64,000 bases of DNA from Bacteroidota bacterium (lineage in GTDB: Bacteria > Bacteroidota > Bacteroidia > Bacteroidales > P3), in NCBI GenBank assembly GCA_023415495.1, contig JAEZKK010000023.1:124001-188000 (forward strand), in the 5' to 3' direction. Below the pieces are notes generated by a model. The model was given only the letters and a program-made list of their open reading frames with translations. It did no database searches and had not been told where the DNA came from. Within the stretch, counting starts at the first letter, position 1; each line of letters opens with the position of its first letter. Below, piece after piece: positions 44,100 to 53,540 of the stretch. The position numbers and the translations under genes were made by a program.

Positions 44100-44340
44100 T
44101 ATATTTGCAATTGTAAGGATAGAACTCTAATTTCCTTATATAAATCACCCCATTTTGTAAAACTACATTATGGTAGCTACCATAAGAGGCGTGTGGTAGG
44201 TACCATAACACCCTTGTGGTAGGTACCATAATGCTCGTGTGGTAGCTACCATAGTGAGATTGTAATCAAAGAAGAATACTTTGTAATCAAATAAGAAAAG
44301 TATGGAATCAAATAAGAATTCTTTGTTATTTGATTCCATT
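44100..44340 (+). repeat. Composite phased-palindrome element C
   Basis: Same architecture as elements A and B. TATATTTG at 44100-44107; hairpin TAAGGA (44114-44119) with TCCTTA (44133-44138); four TGGTA-nn-TACCA palindromes at 44171-44182, 44194-44205, 44217-44228 and 44240-44251, exactly 23 bp apart, with centres GC, GG, GG, GC as in A; then AATCAA units at 44264, 44285 and 44306 (exactly 21 bp apart) and an inverted one at about 44326-44337. Spacer TAACACCCTTG is shared with element B. It lies between convergent genes. No ORF is evident. Confidence 0.85.
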
Positions 44341-44355
44341 AAATTTATTCTTGAC

Positions 44356-45786
44356 TTAGTTTACGATTAGCTTTTTAGAATTTGAGTATTTTCCACTTCT
44401 TAGATTTATAATATAGGTTCCCTTTCTTAGATTTCTTGTATTAATTACTAATTCTACTCTTTCATTTATTGGAGAGGACTTAATATTTTCAACCAATCTG
44501 CCTTTTATATCATAAATCAAAATATCTAAGTCCTGGTTCAAGCCCTCAACCACAAGTTTTGCCTCAGTATTTGTAGGATTTGGATAAAGAAGAAAATCTT
44601 TTCCGTTAAAGCTAATCCCTTCTCCAAGAGAAACAATAATGTTTTTCATAGAATAATACAAATATGTTGAGTCATCACTCCAAGAATTTAAATCATCTGG
44701 GAATCCACTCGAATAAACAATATTAGTAAGCATATTATTATAATTATCGAAGAATTCTGGCTTCATATAACCCAATTTGTCAGAAAATTGCAAAACATCA
44801 TCTGAGGTATAATTATAATCAAATAAGTTAATATACTTTTGAGTGCAAGCCATTTCTTGATTGTAATTAGTATATGTATTAATAAGGGTTTGATTATTGT
44901 TATTATCGTAATACAATGAATCAATGCTGTGAAGAACAAAGCCATCTGTTGCGTTGTGCATAAAATTATTTCTTGAAACCATTAAATTATTAGGATTGTA
45001 TGTTAATGTTTGTTTCATTGATGGCTTCCACAAGCTATCTTGATAAGCACTATAGTTTTCCATTAAGATTTGAGTAAGCAAATTATTAGAATTATAAGAG
45101 TTAAATGTTTTTGAACCATAACTTAGCTCTCCTTCACTATTATAATACTCATTTTGTATATGTACTGGATTATTATTATTATCGTATAAATACTCAGTCT
45201 TAGAGCCAAGTTCTTCAATCCCTTCATTTTTATAATATGTTTCTATTTTGGTAATTAAATTGCTTTCATTGTAAAGGTAATCTGTCTTTCCATAATAAAT
45301 CCAATAATTAGAGTCAAGGTCAAAAAAGTAATTTTCTTCTTTAGTAAGGAGATTATTTGTGTAATCCGAAAGAGTTTTCTGATTAAATAACCAGGCACTA
45401 TCTATAAAAATACTCATTATCTCAGATATTTTGTTTCCGTTATTATCATAAAGATAATCGATATTCTCATGTTGGCGGAAAAAATTAGAGTCATAGTCCC
45501 AAATATAGTATAGAGTGTTAATTAGATTCTCATTATTGTCATAAGTGTAAACATATTTACTGAATACATCCTTCATTAGGATTAATCTCCCGTATGAATC
45601 GTATTCATAAATTGTGGGTTCATTTGGAGCATAGGCGTATGCGACGCTATCAAGCGCCATTAATTGGACATTTGCCTTTGATAAAATCTCTGATTTTGAT
45701 TTGTTTTTCTCTGCTTTGCTTTGAGAAAAACTATTTTGTGAACCAATAATAATGAAACACAAAACAAGGAAGTAAATCTTTTTCAT
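44356..45786 (-). CDS. Type IX-sorted YD-repeat protein
   Basis: 476 residues. A signal peptide (1-21, ending GSQNSFS), then about fifteen YD-type repeats (YLYDNNGNKISE, TEYLYDNNNNPVHIQN), and a C-terminal type A sorting domain over the last 75 residues (LYPNPTNTEAKLVVEG, IYDIKGRLVENIKS, GTYIINLRSGKYSNSKK). The tail predicts T9SS export and surface anchoring. The repeat region resembles the YD protein at 30625-32331, which lacks the tail. Asn- and Tyr-rich composition is marked. No catalytic motif was recognised. Confidence 0.85.
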   Translation of the reverse strand: MKKIYFLVLCFIIIGSQNSFSQSKAEKNKSKSEILSKANVQLMALDSVAYAYAPNEPTIYEYDSYGRLILMKDVFSKYVYTYDNNENLINTLYYIWDYDSNFFRQHENIDYLYDNNGNKISEIMSIFIDSAWLFNQKTLSDYTNNLLTKEENYFFDLDSNYWIYYGKTDYLYNESNLITKIETYYKNEGIEELGSKTEYLYDNNNNPVHIQNEYYNSEGELSYGSKTFNSYNSNNLLTQILMENYSAYQDSLWKPSMKQTLTYNPNNLMVSRNNFMHNATDGFVLHSIDSLYYDNNNNQTLINTYTNYNQEMACTQKYINLFDYNYTSDDVLQFSDKLGYMKPEFFDNYNNMLTNIVYSSGFPDDLNSWSDDSTYLYYSMKNIIVSLGEGISFNGKDFLLYPNPTNTEAKLVVEGLNQDLDILIYDIKGRLVENIKSSPINERVELVINTRNLRKGTYIINLRSGKYSNSKKLIVN

Positions 45787-45833
45787 AATTTTTAGGTATA
45801 AGTTGTTTGTAATATGATTTTATTATGATTTGG

Positions 45834-45841
45834 CAAAGATA
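45834..45841 (-). promoter_or_regulatory. -7 element TATCTTTG for the sorted YD-repeat gene
   Basis: Perfect TAnnTTTG on the minus strand, 47 bp before the ATG at 45786. Confidence 0.65.
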
Positions 45842-45951
45842 CATAATAGAATATGAAAATCCTATTAAAAATATCCTAAAAATTCAAAGAAGGCATTGAA
45901 ATTTTAATCTTAAAAAATGATTAATTAATTGTTTGATTTTAAAAAGAGTTT

Positions 45952-45959
45952 TACTTTTG
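45952..45959 (+). promoter_or_regulatory. -7 element TACTTTTG for pckG and following genes
   Basis: TAnnTTTG, 29 bp before the ATG at 45989. A TTTG at 45932-45935 could be the -33 element, though the spacing is short. Confidence 0.6.
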
Positions 45960-45988
45960 CATAATTAATCAATTAAAACAGTATTGAA

Positions 45989-47779
45989 ATGACTAAGAAT
46001 AAAAAATTAATTGAGTGGGTTGAGAGCTGGGCTAAGGTATTTAATCCAAATAATATACATTGGTGCGATGGAAGTGATAAAGAATACTATGGTATTTTAG
46101 AAGAAATGGTCGCTAAAGGCTCGGCAGTAAAGCTAAATGAAGATAAGAAGCCAAATTCTTATTATTTCCAATCCGACCCTTCCGATGTTGCAAGAGTTGA
46201 GAATAGAACCTTTATATGTACTAATACAAAAGAAGAAGCAGGTCCTACAAATAATTGGCATGAGCCAAAGAGCATGAAGGAAATACTGACAAAGCGATAT
46301 ACTAATTCGATGAATGGGAGAACAATGTATATTATCCCTTTCTCAATGGGACCTTTGGGAGGAGATAAATCTTATATTGGAGTTCAAATTACCGATTCCC
46401 CTTATGTTGTAGTCCATATGAGGGTAATGACAAGAATGGGAAAACCAGCTCTTGATGTTTTAGGGGAAAACGGAAGTTTTATACCTTGTCTTCATTCTCT
46501 TGGAGCACCTTTGAAAGAAGGACAAAAAGATGTAGCTTGGCCTTGTACTCCAATTGAAGAGAAATATATATGCCAATTTCCTCAAACTCGTGAGATATGG
46601 AGCTATGGCTCTGGTTACGGTGGTAATGCACTATTGGGTAAAAAGTGTTTTGCACTTAGAATTGCCTCATATATGGGGAAACAAGATGGCTGGTTAGCAG
46701 AGCATATGCTTATCCTTGGATTAACAAACCCAAAGGGAGAAAAGAAATATATAGCTGCAGCCTTCCCTTCAGCATGTGGAAAAACTAATTTAGCAATGCT
46801 GATTCCAACTATTCCAGGTTGGAAAGTAGAAACAGTAGGAGACGATATTGCATGGATGAAATTTGATTCCAATGGTCAGCTTTGGGCAATAAATCCTGAG
46901 GATGGATTTTTTGGGGTTGTGCCTCAAACCTCAATGAGTACAAATCCAAATGCTTTTCTTTCAATTCAAAACAATACGTTATACACTAACGTAGGTTTAA
47001 CTCCAGATAAGGATGTTTGGTGGGAAGGAATAGGATGGGATTGTCCAAATAATACTATTGACTGGCAAAACAATGTGTATAACAAAGAAAGTGGAAAGCC
47101 TTGTGCTCAACCAAATTCTCGTTTTACTGTAAAAATTGAAAATTGTCCTTGTGCAGATAATGAGTATAATAACCCTAAAGGCGTTCCAATTTCAGCAATA
47201 TTGTTTGGAGGAAGAAGACCAAGTACTATACCTTTGGTTTATGAGTCAAATAATTGGAATCACGGAGTAATGTTAGGCTCTGTTGTGGGAAGTGAGATAA
47301 CCTCTGCTGTTATAGGTCTTACAGAAGGAGAACTTAGAAGAGACCCATTTGCTATGTTACCTTTCTGTGGTTATCATATGGGAGAGTATTTCCAACATTG
47401 GATAGATATTGTTAAAGATGTGCCTGAAAGCAAAAGACCAAAAATCTTTAGTGTAAATTGGTTTAGAAAAGAAGGAAAACAATGGTTGTGGCCTGGATAT
47501 GGAGAAAACTCAAGAGTCTTAGCTTATATATTTGACCGTTGTAATGATGCTCCAATTTATGAAGAATCTCCAATAGGTAGGATTCCAAAACAAGGAGCAA
47601 TAGATATAAATGGTCTTGATATTAGCCAAGAAGATATGGATAAGGCATTGAAGATTAATCCAGAGGAATGGAGAGGTGAGATAGAAAATATTGAAGAATA
47701 CTACAAGGAGTTTGGAGATAAAATGCCTAGAGAACTAATCAAGGAATTAGAGGAATTGAAAAAGAGATTTGGATTCTAA
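45989..47779 (+). CDS. pckG: Phosphoenolpyruvate carboxykinase (GTP)
   Basis: 596 residues, as for the GTP-dependent class (the ATP class is about 535). It interconverts oxaloacetate and PEP with GTP/GDP. Nucleotide-binding FPSACGKTNLAML (containing the hyper-reactive Cys), NWFRKEGKQWLWPGYGENSRVL and GRIPKQGAIDI are family motifs. In Bacteroidota this enzyme can run toward oxaloacetate in anaerobes that ferment via succinate, which is an inference here. It heads a run of five plus-strand genes with gaps of 9 to 24 bp. Confidence 0.96.
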   Translation: MTKNKKLIEWVESWAKVFNPNNIHWCDGSDKEYYGILEEMVAKGSAVKLNEDKKPNSYYFQSDPSDVARVENRTFICTNTKEEAGPTNNWHEPKSMKEILTKRYTNSMNGRTMYIIPFSMGPLGGDKSYIGVQITDSPYVVVHMRVMTRMGKPALDVLGENGSFIPCLHSLGAPLKEGQKDVAWPCTPIEEKYICQFPQTREIWSYGSGYGGNALLGKKCFALRIASYMGKQDGWLAEHMLILGLTNPKGEKKYIAAAFPSACGKTNLAMLIPTIPGWKVETVGDDIAWMKFDSNGQLWAINPEDGFFGVVPQTSMSTNPNAFLSIQNNTLYTNVGLTPDKDVWWEGIGWDCPNNTIDWQNNVYNKESGKPCAQPNSRFTVKIENCPCADNEYNNPKGVPISAILFGGRRPSTIPLVYESNNWNHGVMLGSVVGSEITSAVIGLTEGELRRDPFAMLPFCGYHMGEYFQHWIDIVKDVPESKRPKIFSVNWFRKEGKQWLWPGYGENSRVLAYIFDRCNDAPIYEESPIGRIPKQGAIDINGLDISQEDMDKALKINPEEWRGEIENIEEYYKEFGDKMPRELIKELEELKKRFGF

Positions 47780-47788
47780 ACAAAGGGA

Positions 47789-48646
47789 ATGAGTAAAATA
47801 TCCTTTTTCTTTCAAGATGCAAAGCCATTTGTGAAGCTAATGATGTTAATAGCAATATTTATGTTTATTACTTCACTCTATAGCTTTGCATCTTATTTCT
47901 TTTCTTTTAACGCTTATATTTCCCAATCAATTGCTCAAATCCTTATGTTTGGGCTTTCTGTAATTATTTGGGGATATATGTTCGAGGGAAATCCTATAAG
48001 CTTTATTAAAACCAAGGGGAGGAATTTAAGATATTATCTAATAATCTCCTTTCTTTTAGTGTTTATCCTTCTCCCTTTTATTGACGGCATTTCAATTTGG
48101 AATAATTCGTGGAGCTTTGAAGGAGATGAAACCTTAAGAAAGATGGAGGAAAATTCAAAGTTAATTACTTCTTCATTATTATCGGTAAATAGTATTTCAA
48201 TGCTATTTGTAAATCTCTTAGTCTTTGCATTAATACCTGCATTTTTAGAAGAATACTTCTTTAGAGGAGCTATGCAAAAGACAATAATAGCAATGTTTAG
48301 AAATGAATTCTTTGGGATTCTTCTTACATCAATTATTTTTTCCCTTGCTCACTTCCAATTCTTTTCATCTATTCCAAGAGTTCTTCTGGGAATGATACTT
48401 GGATATCTATATGTATACAGCAAAAATATATATGTCCCAATTCTATTTCATTTTCTAAACAATTCAATCGGTATAATTAGCGTTTACTTATATTATAATT
48501 CATTTGTGGATAAAGATTATGCTCAAAGTGGGGAGATATATTCTCCATGGCTTTTTACTATTAGTCTCACCCTAATTTGCATTTTCTTTGCAATAGAAAT
48601 AAGGAAAAGGAGAAAAAGCCGTATATTTGTAGAAAATTTAAAGTAG
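47789..48646 (+). CDS. CPBP-family intramembrane metalloprotease
   Basis: 285 residues with about eight hydrophobic segments. The CPBP (ABI, type II CAAX protease-like) motifs are present: EEYFFRGAMQK (motif 1, two glutamates), FSLAHFQFFSSIPRVLLG (motif 2, His), and FHFLNNS (motif 3, His). These proteins are membrane proteases, often of unknown substrate. It lies 9 bp after pckG. The C-terminus ends in a basic tail. Confidence 0.88.
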   Translation: MSKISFFFQDAKPFVKLMMLIAIFMFITSLYSFASYFFSFNAYISQSIAQILMFGLSVIIWGYMFEGNPISFIKTKGRNLRYYLIISFLLVFILLPFIDGISIWNNSWSFEGDETLRKMEENSKLITSSLLSVNSISMLFVNLLVFALIPAFLEEYFFRGAMQKTIIAMFRNEFFGILLTSIIFSLAHFQFFSSIPRVLLGMILGYLYVYSKNIYVPILFHFLNNSIGIISVYLYYNSFVDKDYAQSGEIYSPWLFTISLTLICIFFAIEIRKRRKSRIFVENLK

Positions 48647-48662
48647 AATTCGGATTAAATTA

Positions 48663-50930
48663 ATGTTATTAGACGATTTAAATCAAGAACAAAGATCAGC
48701 AGCCCAGCAGACAGAGGGTGCAGTGATGATAGTTGCAGGAGCTGGCTCGGGTAAAACAAGAACCCTAACTTATAGAATAGCCCATTTAATAGAAAAAGGA
48801 GTAGATCCATTTAATATATTATCCCTTACCTTTACCAATAAAGCAGCAAAGGAGATGAAGGAGAGAATTATTAAGCTTGTTGGGAGGGATGCAAGGAATA
48901 TTATGATGGGCACTTTTCACTCTGTTTTTGCAAAGATACTTAGAGTTGAGGCTGAGAAATTAGGTTATATGTCAAATTTCACTATCTATGATACTGATGA
49001 TGCAAAGAGTGTAATTAAATCAATTATCAAAGAACATAATTTAGACCCTAAAATCTATAATCTATCTTATGTAATTGATAGAATATCCAAAGCGAAAAGC
49101 AGTTTAATCTCCTCATACGATTATCAGAATAATATTCAGTTAATGACAGAGGACAAAGCCTCTAACAAACCCCTAATTGCAAATATTTACCAAGAGTATA
49201 ATATGAGGTTAAGAAGGGCTATGGCAATGGATTTCGACGATTTGCTTTTCTATATGAATGTTCTTTTAAGAGATTTTCCTGAAGTATTATATAAGTACCA
49301 AGAAAGGTATAGATATATACATGTGGATGAGTATCAAGATACAAATTTCTCTCAGTATTTAATAATCAAAAAACTTGCAGCAAGGTTTGGGAATATATGT
49401 GTTGTTGGAGATGATGCACAAAGTATCTATGCTTTTAGAGGTGCGAATATTCAAAATATACTAAACTTTAAATCCGATTATCCTGATTGTCAAATTGTGA
49501 AATTAGAACAAAACTATCGTTCAACTCAAAATATAGTAAATGCTGCAAATTCGGTAATTGCAAAGAATAAAGACCAAATTAAGAAAGAAATATGGACAAG
49601 TAATTCTCAAGGAGATAAGATTAGCTTAGTTGAATGCGATAACGAGAAGGAGGAAGCTAATTGGATAGTAAGTTCAATTAAGAAAAGACTAAATGAGAAT
49701 ACAAATTATAAGAGCTTTGCAATCCTATATAGAACTAACCAACAATCTCGTTCTCTTGAAGAAAGTCTAAGAATTTCTAATATTCCTTATAGAATATTTA
49801 GTGGGACATCTTTCTATGATAGAAAAGAAATACGCGATGTACTTGCTTATTTTAGATTAGTTGTAAATAATTGGGACGATGAGGCATTCCTTAGAATCAT
49901 AAATTTCCCTTCTCGTGGCATTGGTGATACAACAATTAACCGTTTAAAAGTTGTAGCTTCTCAAAATAATCTATCATTATTTGAAACATCACAAAGATTA
50001 AGAGAATTTCCAACGGATATAAATCTAAGTACTATTCAAAGGATAATAGATTTTACAATGATGATTAAAGCATACACTGTAAATGTGAATAAAACGGATG
50101 CTTTTGAATTAGGTTCAGAGATAATTCATACAAATAAACTAATTCAATATTGGAAAGAAGATACAGACCCATTGAGCGATGATAGAGCAGATAATATTAA
50201 TGAAATGCTTAATGCTATCAAGAGTTTTGTAGAGGGAGAGGATAATGCAATTATTGATGAGCAAACTGGAGAAGAGATATCTCTTGAGGATAAAACCTTG
50301 GATGTATTTCTTTCTCAAGTAAGTCTTATGAGCGAAACAGATAGAGACGATAAGGAAGATGAGAATAGGGTTTCACTTATGACTATTCATGCTTCAAAAG
50401 GTTTAGAATTTCCTTATGTATTTGTAGCAGGTATGGAGGAAAATCTTTTTCCAAGTGTAATGTGTTTGGCCTCAAGGACAGAACTTGAGGAAGAGAGGAG
50501 ATTATTCTATGTAGCTATGACAAGGGCTGAAAAAGAATTATTCTTAAGTTCTGCTGTTTCGAGATATAGAAATGGTCAATTGAATTTTAATGAGAAAAGT
50601 AGGTTTTTAGACGATATTGAAGATAAATTTATAAACGAAACGTCTTTATGTAATAAATCAATAAATCCATTTCAAAGCAAAACCTCATTTGTAAGAAACA
50701 CTCCTAAGTCAAGCTTTACAACTCAAAAGCCATTACCAAAACCAATAGGTGGAGAAGATGTGAAGACAGGAGAGTATTTTATTAATATGAAAGTGGGTCA
50801 TGATAAATTTGGTTTTGGAGAGATAATAAACCTTGATGGAAATGGCGACGATATGAAAGCAGAGGTTAGATTTGAAGCCTTTGGAACAAAAACATTGGTA
50901 CTTAGGTTTGCAAAATTAAAAAAGATATAA
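48663..50930 (+). CDS. UvrD/PcrA-type ATP-dependent DNA helicase
   Basis: 755 residues, the normal UvrD/PcrA range. Walker A VAGAGSGKTRTLTYRIAHL near residue 24, DEYQDTNFSQY (motif II), VVGDDAQSIYAFRGA (motif III), VSLMTIHASKGLEFPYVF (motif V) and YVAMTRAEKELFLS (motif VI) are intact. It is a 3'-5' superfamily 1 helicase of repair and replication. A C-terminal Tudor-like domain (last 60 residues, VGHDKFGFGEIINLDG) binds RNA polymerase in PcrA relatives. It lies 16 bp after the CPBP gene and 10 bp before the DUF4290 gene. Confidence 0.95.
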   Translation: MLLDDLNQEQRSAAQQTEGAVMIVAGAGSGKTRTLTYRIAHLIEKGVDPFNILSLTFTNKAAKEMKERIIKLVGRDARNIMMGTFHSVFAKILRVEAEKLGYMSNFTIYDTDDAKSVIKSIIKEHNLDPKIYNLSYVIDRISKAKSSLISSYDYQNNIQLMTEDKASNKPLIANIYQEYNMRLRRAMAMDFDDLLFYMNVLLRDFPEVLYKYQERYRYIHVDEYQDTNFSQYLIIKKLAARFGNICVVGDDAQSIYAFRGANIQNILNFKSDYPDCQIVKLEQNYRSTQNIVNAANSVIAKNKDQIKKEIWTSNSQGDKISLVECDNEKEEANWIVSSIKKRLNENTNYKSFAILYRTNQQSRSLEESLRISNIPYRIFSGTSFYDRKEIRDVLAYFRLVVNNWDDEAFLRIINFPSRGIGDTTINRLKVVASQNNLSLFETSQRLREFPTDINLSTIQRIIDFTMMIKAYTVNVNKTDAFELGSEIIHTNKLIQYWKEDTDPLSDDRADNINEMLNAIKSFVEGEDNAIIDEQTGEEISLEDKTLDVFLSQVSLMSETDRDDKEDENRVSLMTIHASKGLEFPYVFVAGMEENLFPSVMCLASRTELEEERRLFYVAMTRAEKELFLSSAVSRYRNGQLNFNEKSRFLDDIEDKFINETSLCNKSINPFQSKTSFVRNTPKSSFTTQKPLPKPIGGEDVKTGEYFINMKVGHDKFGFGEIINLDGNGDDMKAEVRFEAFGTKTLVLRFAKLKKI

Positions 50931-50940
50931 ATAAAGAAAA

Positions 50941-51630
50941 ATGGAATACAATACAGAAAGAAAGGAACTGATTATCCCTGAATACGGAAGGAATATTCAA
51001 AAGATGGTGGAAAATGCCATGAAGATTGAAGATAGAGAAAAGAGGACTGAATATGCAAATAGTATTATTGCGTCCATGAATAATGTGAATCCAGATGCTA
51101 AAAACATATTAGATTATAAACATAAACTTTGGGACCATCTTTATATTATATCTGATTATAAACTCGATGTTGATTCTCCATATCCAATGCCAGATAAGGT
51201 GAAGATTCAATCACAACCTCAAAAACTATCTTATAAAAACAGCAAGATAGAGTTTGGACCCTATGGAATGTTAATAGAGAAAATGATTGAGACTATAATC
51301 CAAATGGAAGATGGAGAGGAAAAACAAGAACTTATTTCACTTCTTGCCCAGCAGCTTAAGAAGTCTTATCTGCAATGGAATAGAGATTCAGTTGATGATG
51401 AGCTAATACTTAAACATTTTGAGCAGCTTAGTAAAGGCATGCTAAAATTACAAGAAGACTTTAAGCTTAATACTACAAGAAATATTCTAAATAGCGGAAG
51501 CAAGAAGAGGACAGGAGCTAAGGGACAGATTAAAGTTCAGTCCAAAAACCAAAACAAAAGCTATACGGGTGGAACTAACCAGAAAAGAAGTAAGTTTATT
51601 GGACAAAAGTTTAATAGAAACCAAAAATAA
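50941..51630 (+). CDS. DUF4290 protein
   Basis: 229 residues, a family I know only from Bacteroidota, typically beside murA. The conserved start is MEYNTERKELIIPEYGRNIQKMV, followed by an alpha-helical core (to about residue 165) with LLIEKMIET-like helices, then a basic, Gln/Asn/Lys-rich disordered tail (residues 180-229, KKRTGAKGQIKVQSKNQNKS). It has no signal peptide or membrane segment. The function is unknown. The basic tail suggests nucleic-acid or ribosome contact, which is only inferred. It lies 24 bp before murA. Confidence 0.85.
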   Translation: MEYNTERKELIIPEYGRNIQKMVENAMKIEDREKRTEYANSIIASMNNVNPDAKNILDYKHKLWDHLYIISDYKLDVDSPYPMPDKVKIQSQPQKLSYKNSKIEFGPYGMLIEKMIETIIQMEDGEEKQELISLLAQQLKKSYLQWNRDSVDDELILKHFEQLSKGMLKLQEDFKLNTTRNILNSGSKKRTGAKGQIKVQSKNQNKSYTGGTNQKRSKFIGQKFNRNQK

Positions 51631-51654
51631 TTAACTAATTAACAAAACAATACT

Positions 51655-52962
51655 ATGAGCTCTTTTGAAATTATCGGAGGCACAAAATTAAAAGGCGAGA
51701 TTACTCCTCAGGGAGCTAAGAACGAAGCCCTACAAGTCATTTGTGCTGTACTTTTAACTAAGGAAGAAATTATTATGGAGAATATCCCAGATATTAGGGA
51801 TGTTAATAAACTAATAGAATTACTTTCTGTCTTAGGTGTTGAGGTAAAGAAAATATCAAAAGGCAAGTACTCTTTTAAAGCTGAGAATATTGATATATCA
51901 GTAATTAAAACAGAAAAATATTCTAAGATAGCCTCTGTACTTAGGGGTTCAGTTATGCTTGTTGGTCCTTTGCTTGCTCGTTTTTCTCAAGCCTCTATCC
52001 CAACTCCTGGAGGAGATAAGATTGGTAGAAGAAGATTGGATACTCATTTTATAGGCTTCGAAAAACTGGGAGCTAAGGTTAATTACGATTCAGATTCTTC
52101 TTGTTTTAGTGTAAAGACCCATGGTTTAAAGGGATGTTATATGCTTTTGGATGAGGCTTCTGTTACTGGAACTGCAAATATTCTTATGGCAAGCGTACTT
52201 GCAAAAGGAATTACAACAATATTCAATGCTGCTTGTGAACCTTATCTTTATCAATTATGCACCATGTTAAACTCTATGGGTGCAAAAATCACTGGAGTTG
52301 GTTCAAACCTTCTAACAATTGAGGGCGTTGAAAGCCTCAGTGGTTGTACTCATAGACTTTTACCCGATATGATTGAGATTGGTTCATTTATTGGGCTTGC
52401 AGCAATGACCTCTTCCGAAATCACCATTAAGGATGTTAACTATAAGCAATTGGGAATTATTCCTGATGTATTTAAGCGTTTGGGAATTAAAATGGAGTTA
52501 AGAGGGGACGATATTTTTATTCCAGAACAAGAGGTTTATGAAGTAGAGAAATTTATGGATGGTTCGATAATGACAATTGCCGATTCTCCATGGCCTGGTT
52601 TTACTCCTGACCTTATTTCTATTGCCCTTGTGGTAGCAACTCAAGCTAAGGGCTCTGTTCTTATTCATCAAAAGATGTTCGAGAGTCGTTTATTCTTTGT
52701 TGATAAGCTTATAGATATGGGAGCTCAAATTATATTATGCGACCCTCATAGAGCAACAGTTATTGGTTCAGCTAAGGCTTATCCTTTGAAAGGAGTAAGG
52801 ATGAGCTCACCTGATATACGTGCAGGTGTTGCTTTACTTATAGCTGCCCTATCTGCAAAGGGTACAAGTATTATTGATAATATTGACCAAATAGATAGAG
52901 GATACGAAGATATTGATAAGAGATTAATTTCTCTTGGAGCAAAGATTTCCAGAATAGATTAA
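51655..52962 (+). CDS. murA: UDP-N-acetylglucosamine 1-carboxyvinyltransferase (Asp-type)
   Basis: 435 residues. It adds enolpyruvate to UDP-GlcNAc, the first committed step of peptidoglycan synthesis. The N-terminal KLKGEITPQGAKNEAL and the EPSTP fold are complete. The fosfomycin-target cysteine (Cys115 in E. coli, GGCTIG) is Asp121 here (PTPGGDKIGRRRL), the substitution known from Mycobacterium, Chlamydia and many Bacteroidota, where it gives intrinsic fosfomycin resistance. It lies 24 bp after the DUF4290 gene and is probably last in the pckG run. Confidence 0.95.
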   Translation: MSSFEIIGGTKLKGEITPQGAKNEALQVICAVLLTKEEIIMENIPDIRDVNKLIELLSVLGVEVKKISKGKYSFKAENIDISVIKTEKYSKIASVLRGSVMLVGPLLARFSQASIPTPGGDKIGRRRLDTHFIGFEKLGAKVNYDSDSSCFSVKTHGLKGCYMLLDEASVTGTANILMASVLAKGITTIFNAACEPYLYQLCTMLNSMGAKITGVGSNLLTIEGVESLSGCTHRLLPDMIEIGSFIGLAAMTSSEITIKDVNYKQLGIIPDVFKRLGIKMELRGDDIFIPEQEVYEVEKFMDGSIMTIADSPWPGFTPDLISIALVVATQAKGSVLIHQKMFESRLFFVDKLIDMGAQIILCDPHRATVIGSAKAYPLKGVRMSSPDIRAGVALLIAALSAKGTSIIDNIDQIDRGYEDIDKRLISLGAKISRID

Positions 52963-52991
52963 ATCTGTTAACTTTATTATTACCATTTTAA

Positions 52992-53012
52992 GAGGATGAT
53001 TATATTATCCTC
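52992..53012 (+). terminator. Possible terminator after murA
   Basis: GAGGAT (52992-52997) pairs with ATCCTC (53007-53012) across a 9-base AT-rich loop, followed by a weakly T-rich stretch. The stem is short. Confidence 0.4.
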
Positions 53013-53125
53013 CATAACTTCTTTTATCCTGTTATTCCTAATTTTGGGAGTAATGGACATTTTTAATGGTTTATATTTCCCCACTTTTGTTATTCATTAG
53101 ATTTTATTTGTTCTTTGGTAGTATC

Positions 53126-53403
53126 CCTCTGTAGGGTTATTACTGATGAGAGATTTAAAAGCAATACCAAGTATTGAATTATCTAAGTTTGCAACAAATG
53201 GCCTAAAGAAGATATACCAAAAAGGCTATAAGTACAAAAAAGCAGGAGTAATTGTTATGGACTTTATTAACGAGTCGAACAAAGATATTGTAAGACTTGC
53301 CGCCCAAAGCCACGGAAGAACATGGAAAATGAGACAAGAAAAACTATCAAACCACTATACAACCAATATAAACGAAATCCTCGAGGTGCATTAATAAATG
53401 ATT
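53126..53403 (+). pseudogene. Relic of the umuC 3' end with two in-frame deletions
   Basis: It matches umuC closely (about 97% by eye) from the segment encoding LMRDLKGIPSIEL to 8 bp past its stop. Two pieces are missing. One is 252 bp between two copies of the 12-bp repeat AGTATTGAATTA (at 33139-33150 and 33391-33402 in the source, complementary strand). The other is 84 bp (28 codons), joined at AAA. Both losses keep the frame, leaving an 82-codon ORF (53146-53394) that still ends EILEVH. It lacks the polymerase active site. The 170 bp before it and 140 bp after it show no gene; 53446-53480 has two tagaatc/ttgatt-like motifs about 21 bp apart. Confidence 0.85.
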
Positions 53404-53525
53404 AGGTTCTTTTTTGGTTTCATTTAGATGATACTTATAGATATAAAAATAGAATCAGATTAAATTTTCTTTGATTAAAGAAATAGAAAATGGGGCTTAG
53501 CGATGAAAAAGACTTTTAGATTTAC

Positions 53526-53533
53526 TATCTTTG
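53526..53533 (+). promoter_or_regulatory. -7 element TATCTTTG for the methylase gene
   Basis: Perfect TAnnTTTG only 7 bp before the ATG at 53541, so the transcript would start at or very near the start codon. See the leaderless finding. Confidence 0.7.
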
Positions 53534-53540
53534 CAAAACT

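Noticed and set aside
53146..53394. 82-codon ORF as an ordinary gene
   Set aside because: It is a deleted copy of the umuC 3' end without the polymerase core, so it is listed as a relic. Translation is not excluded.
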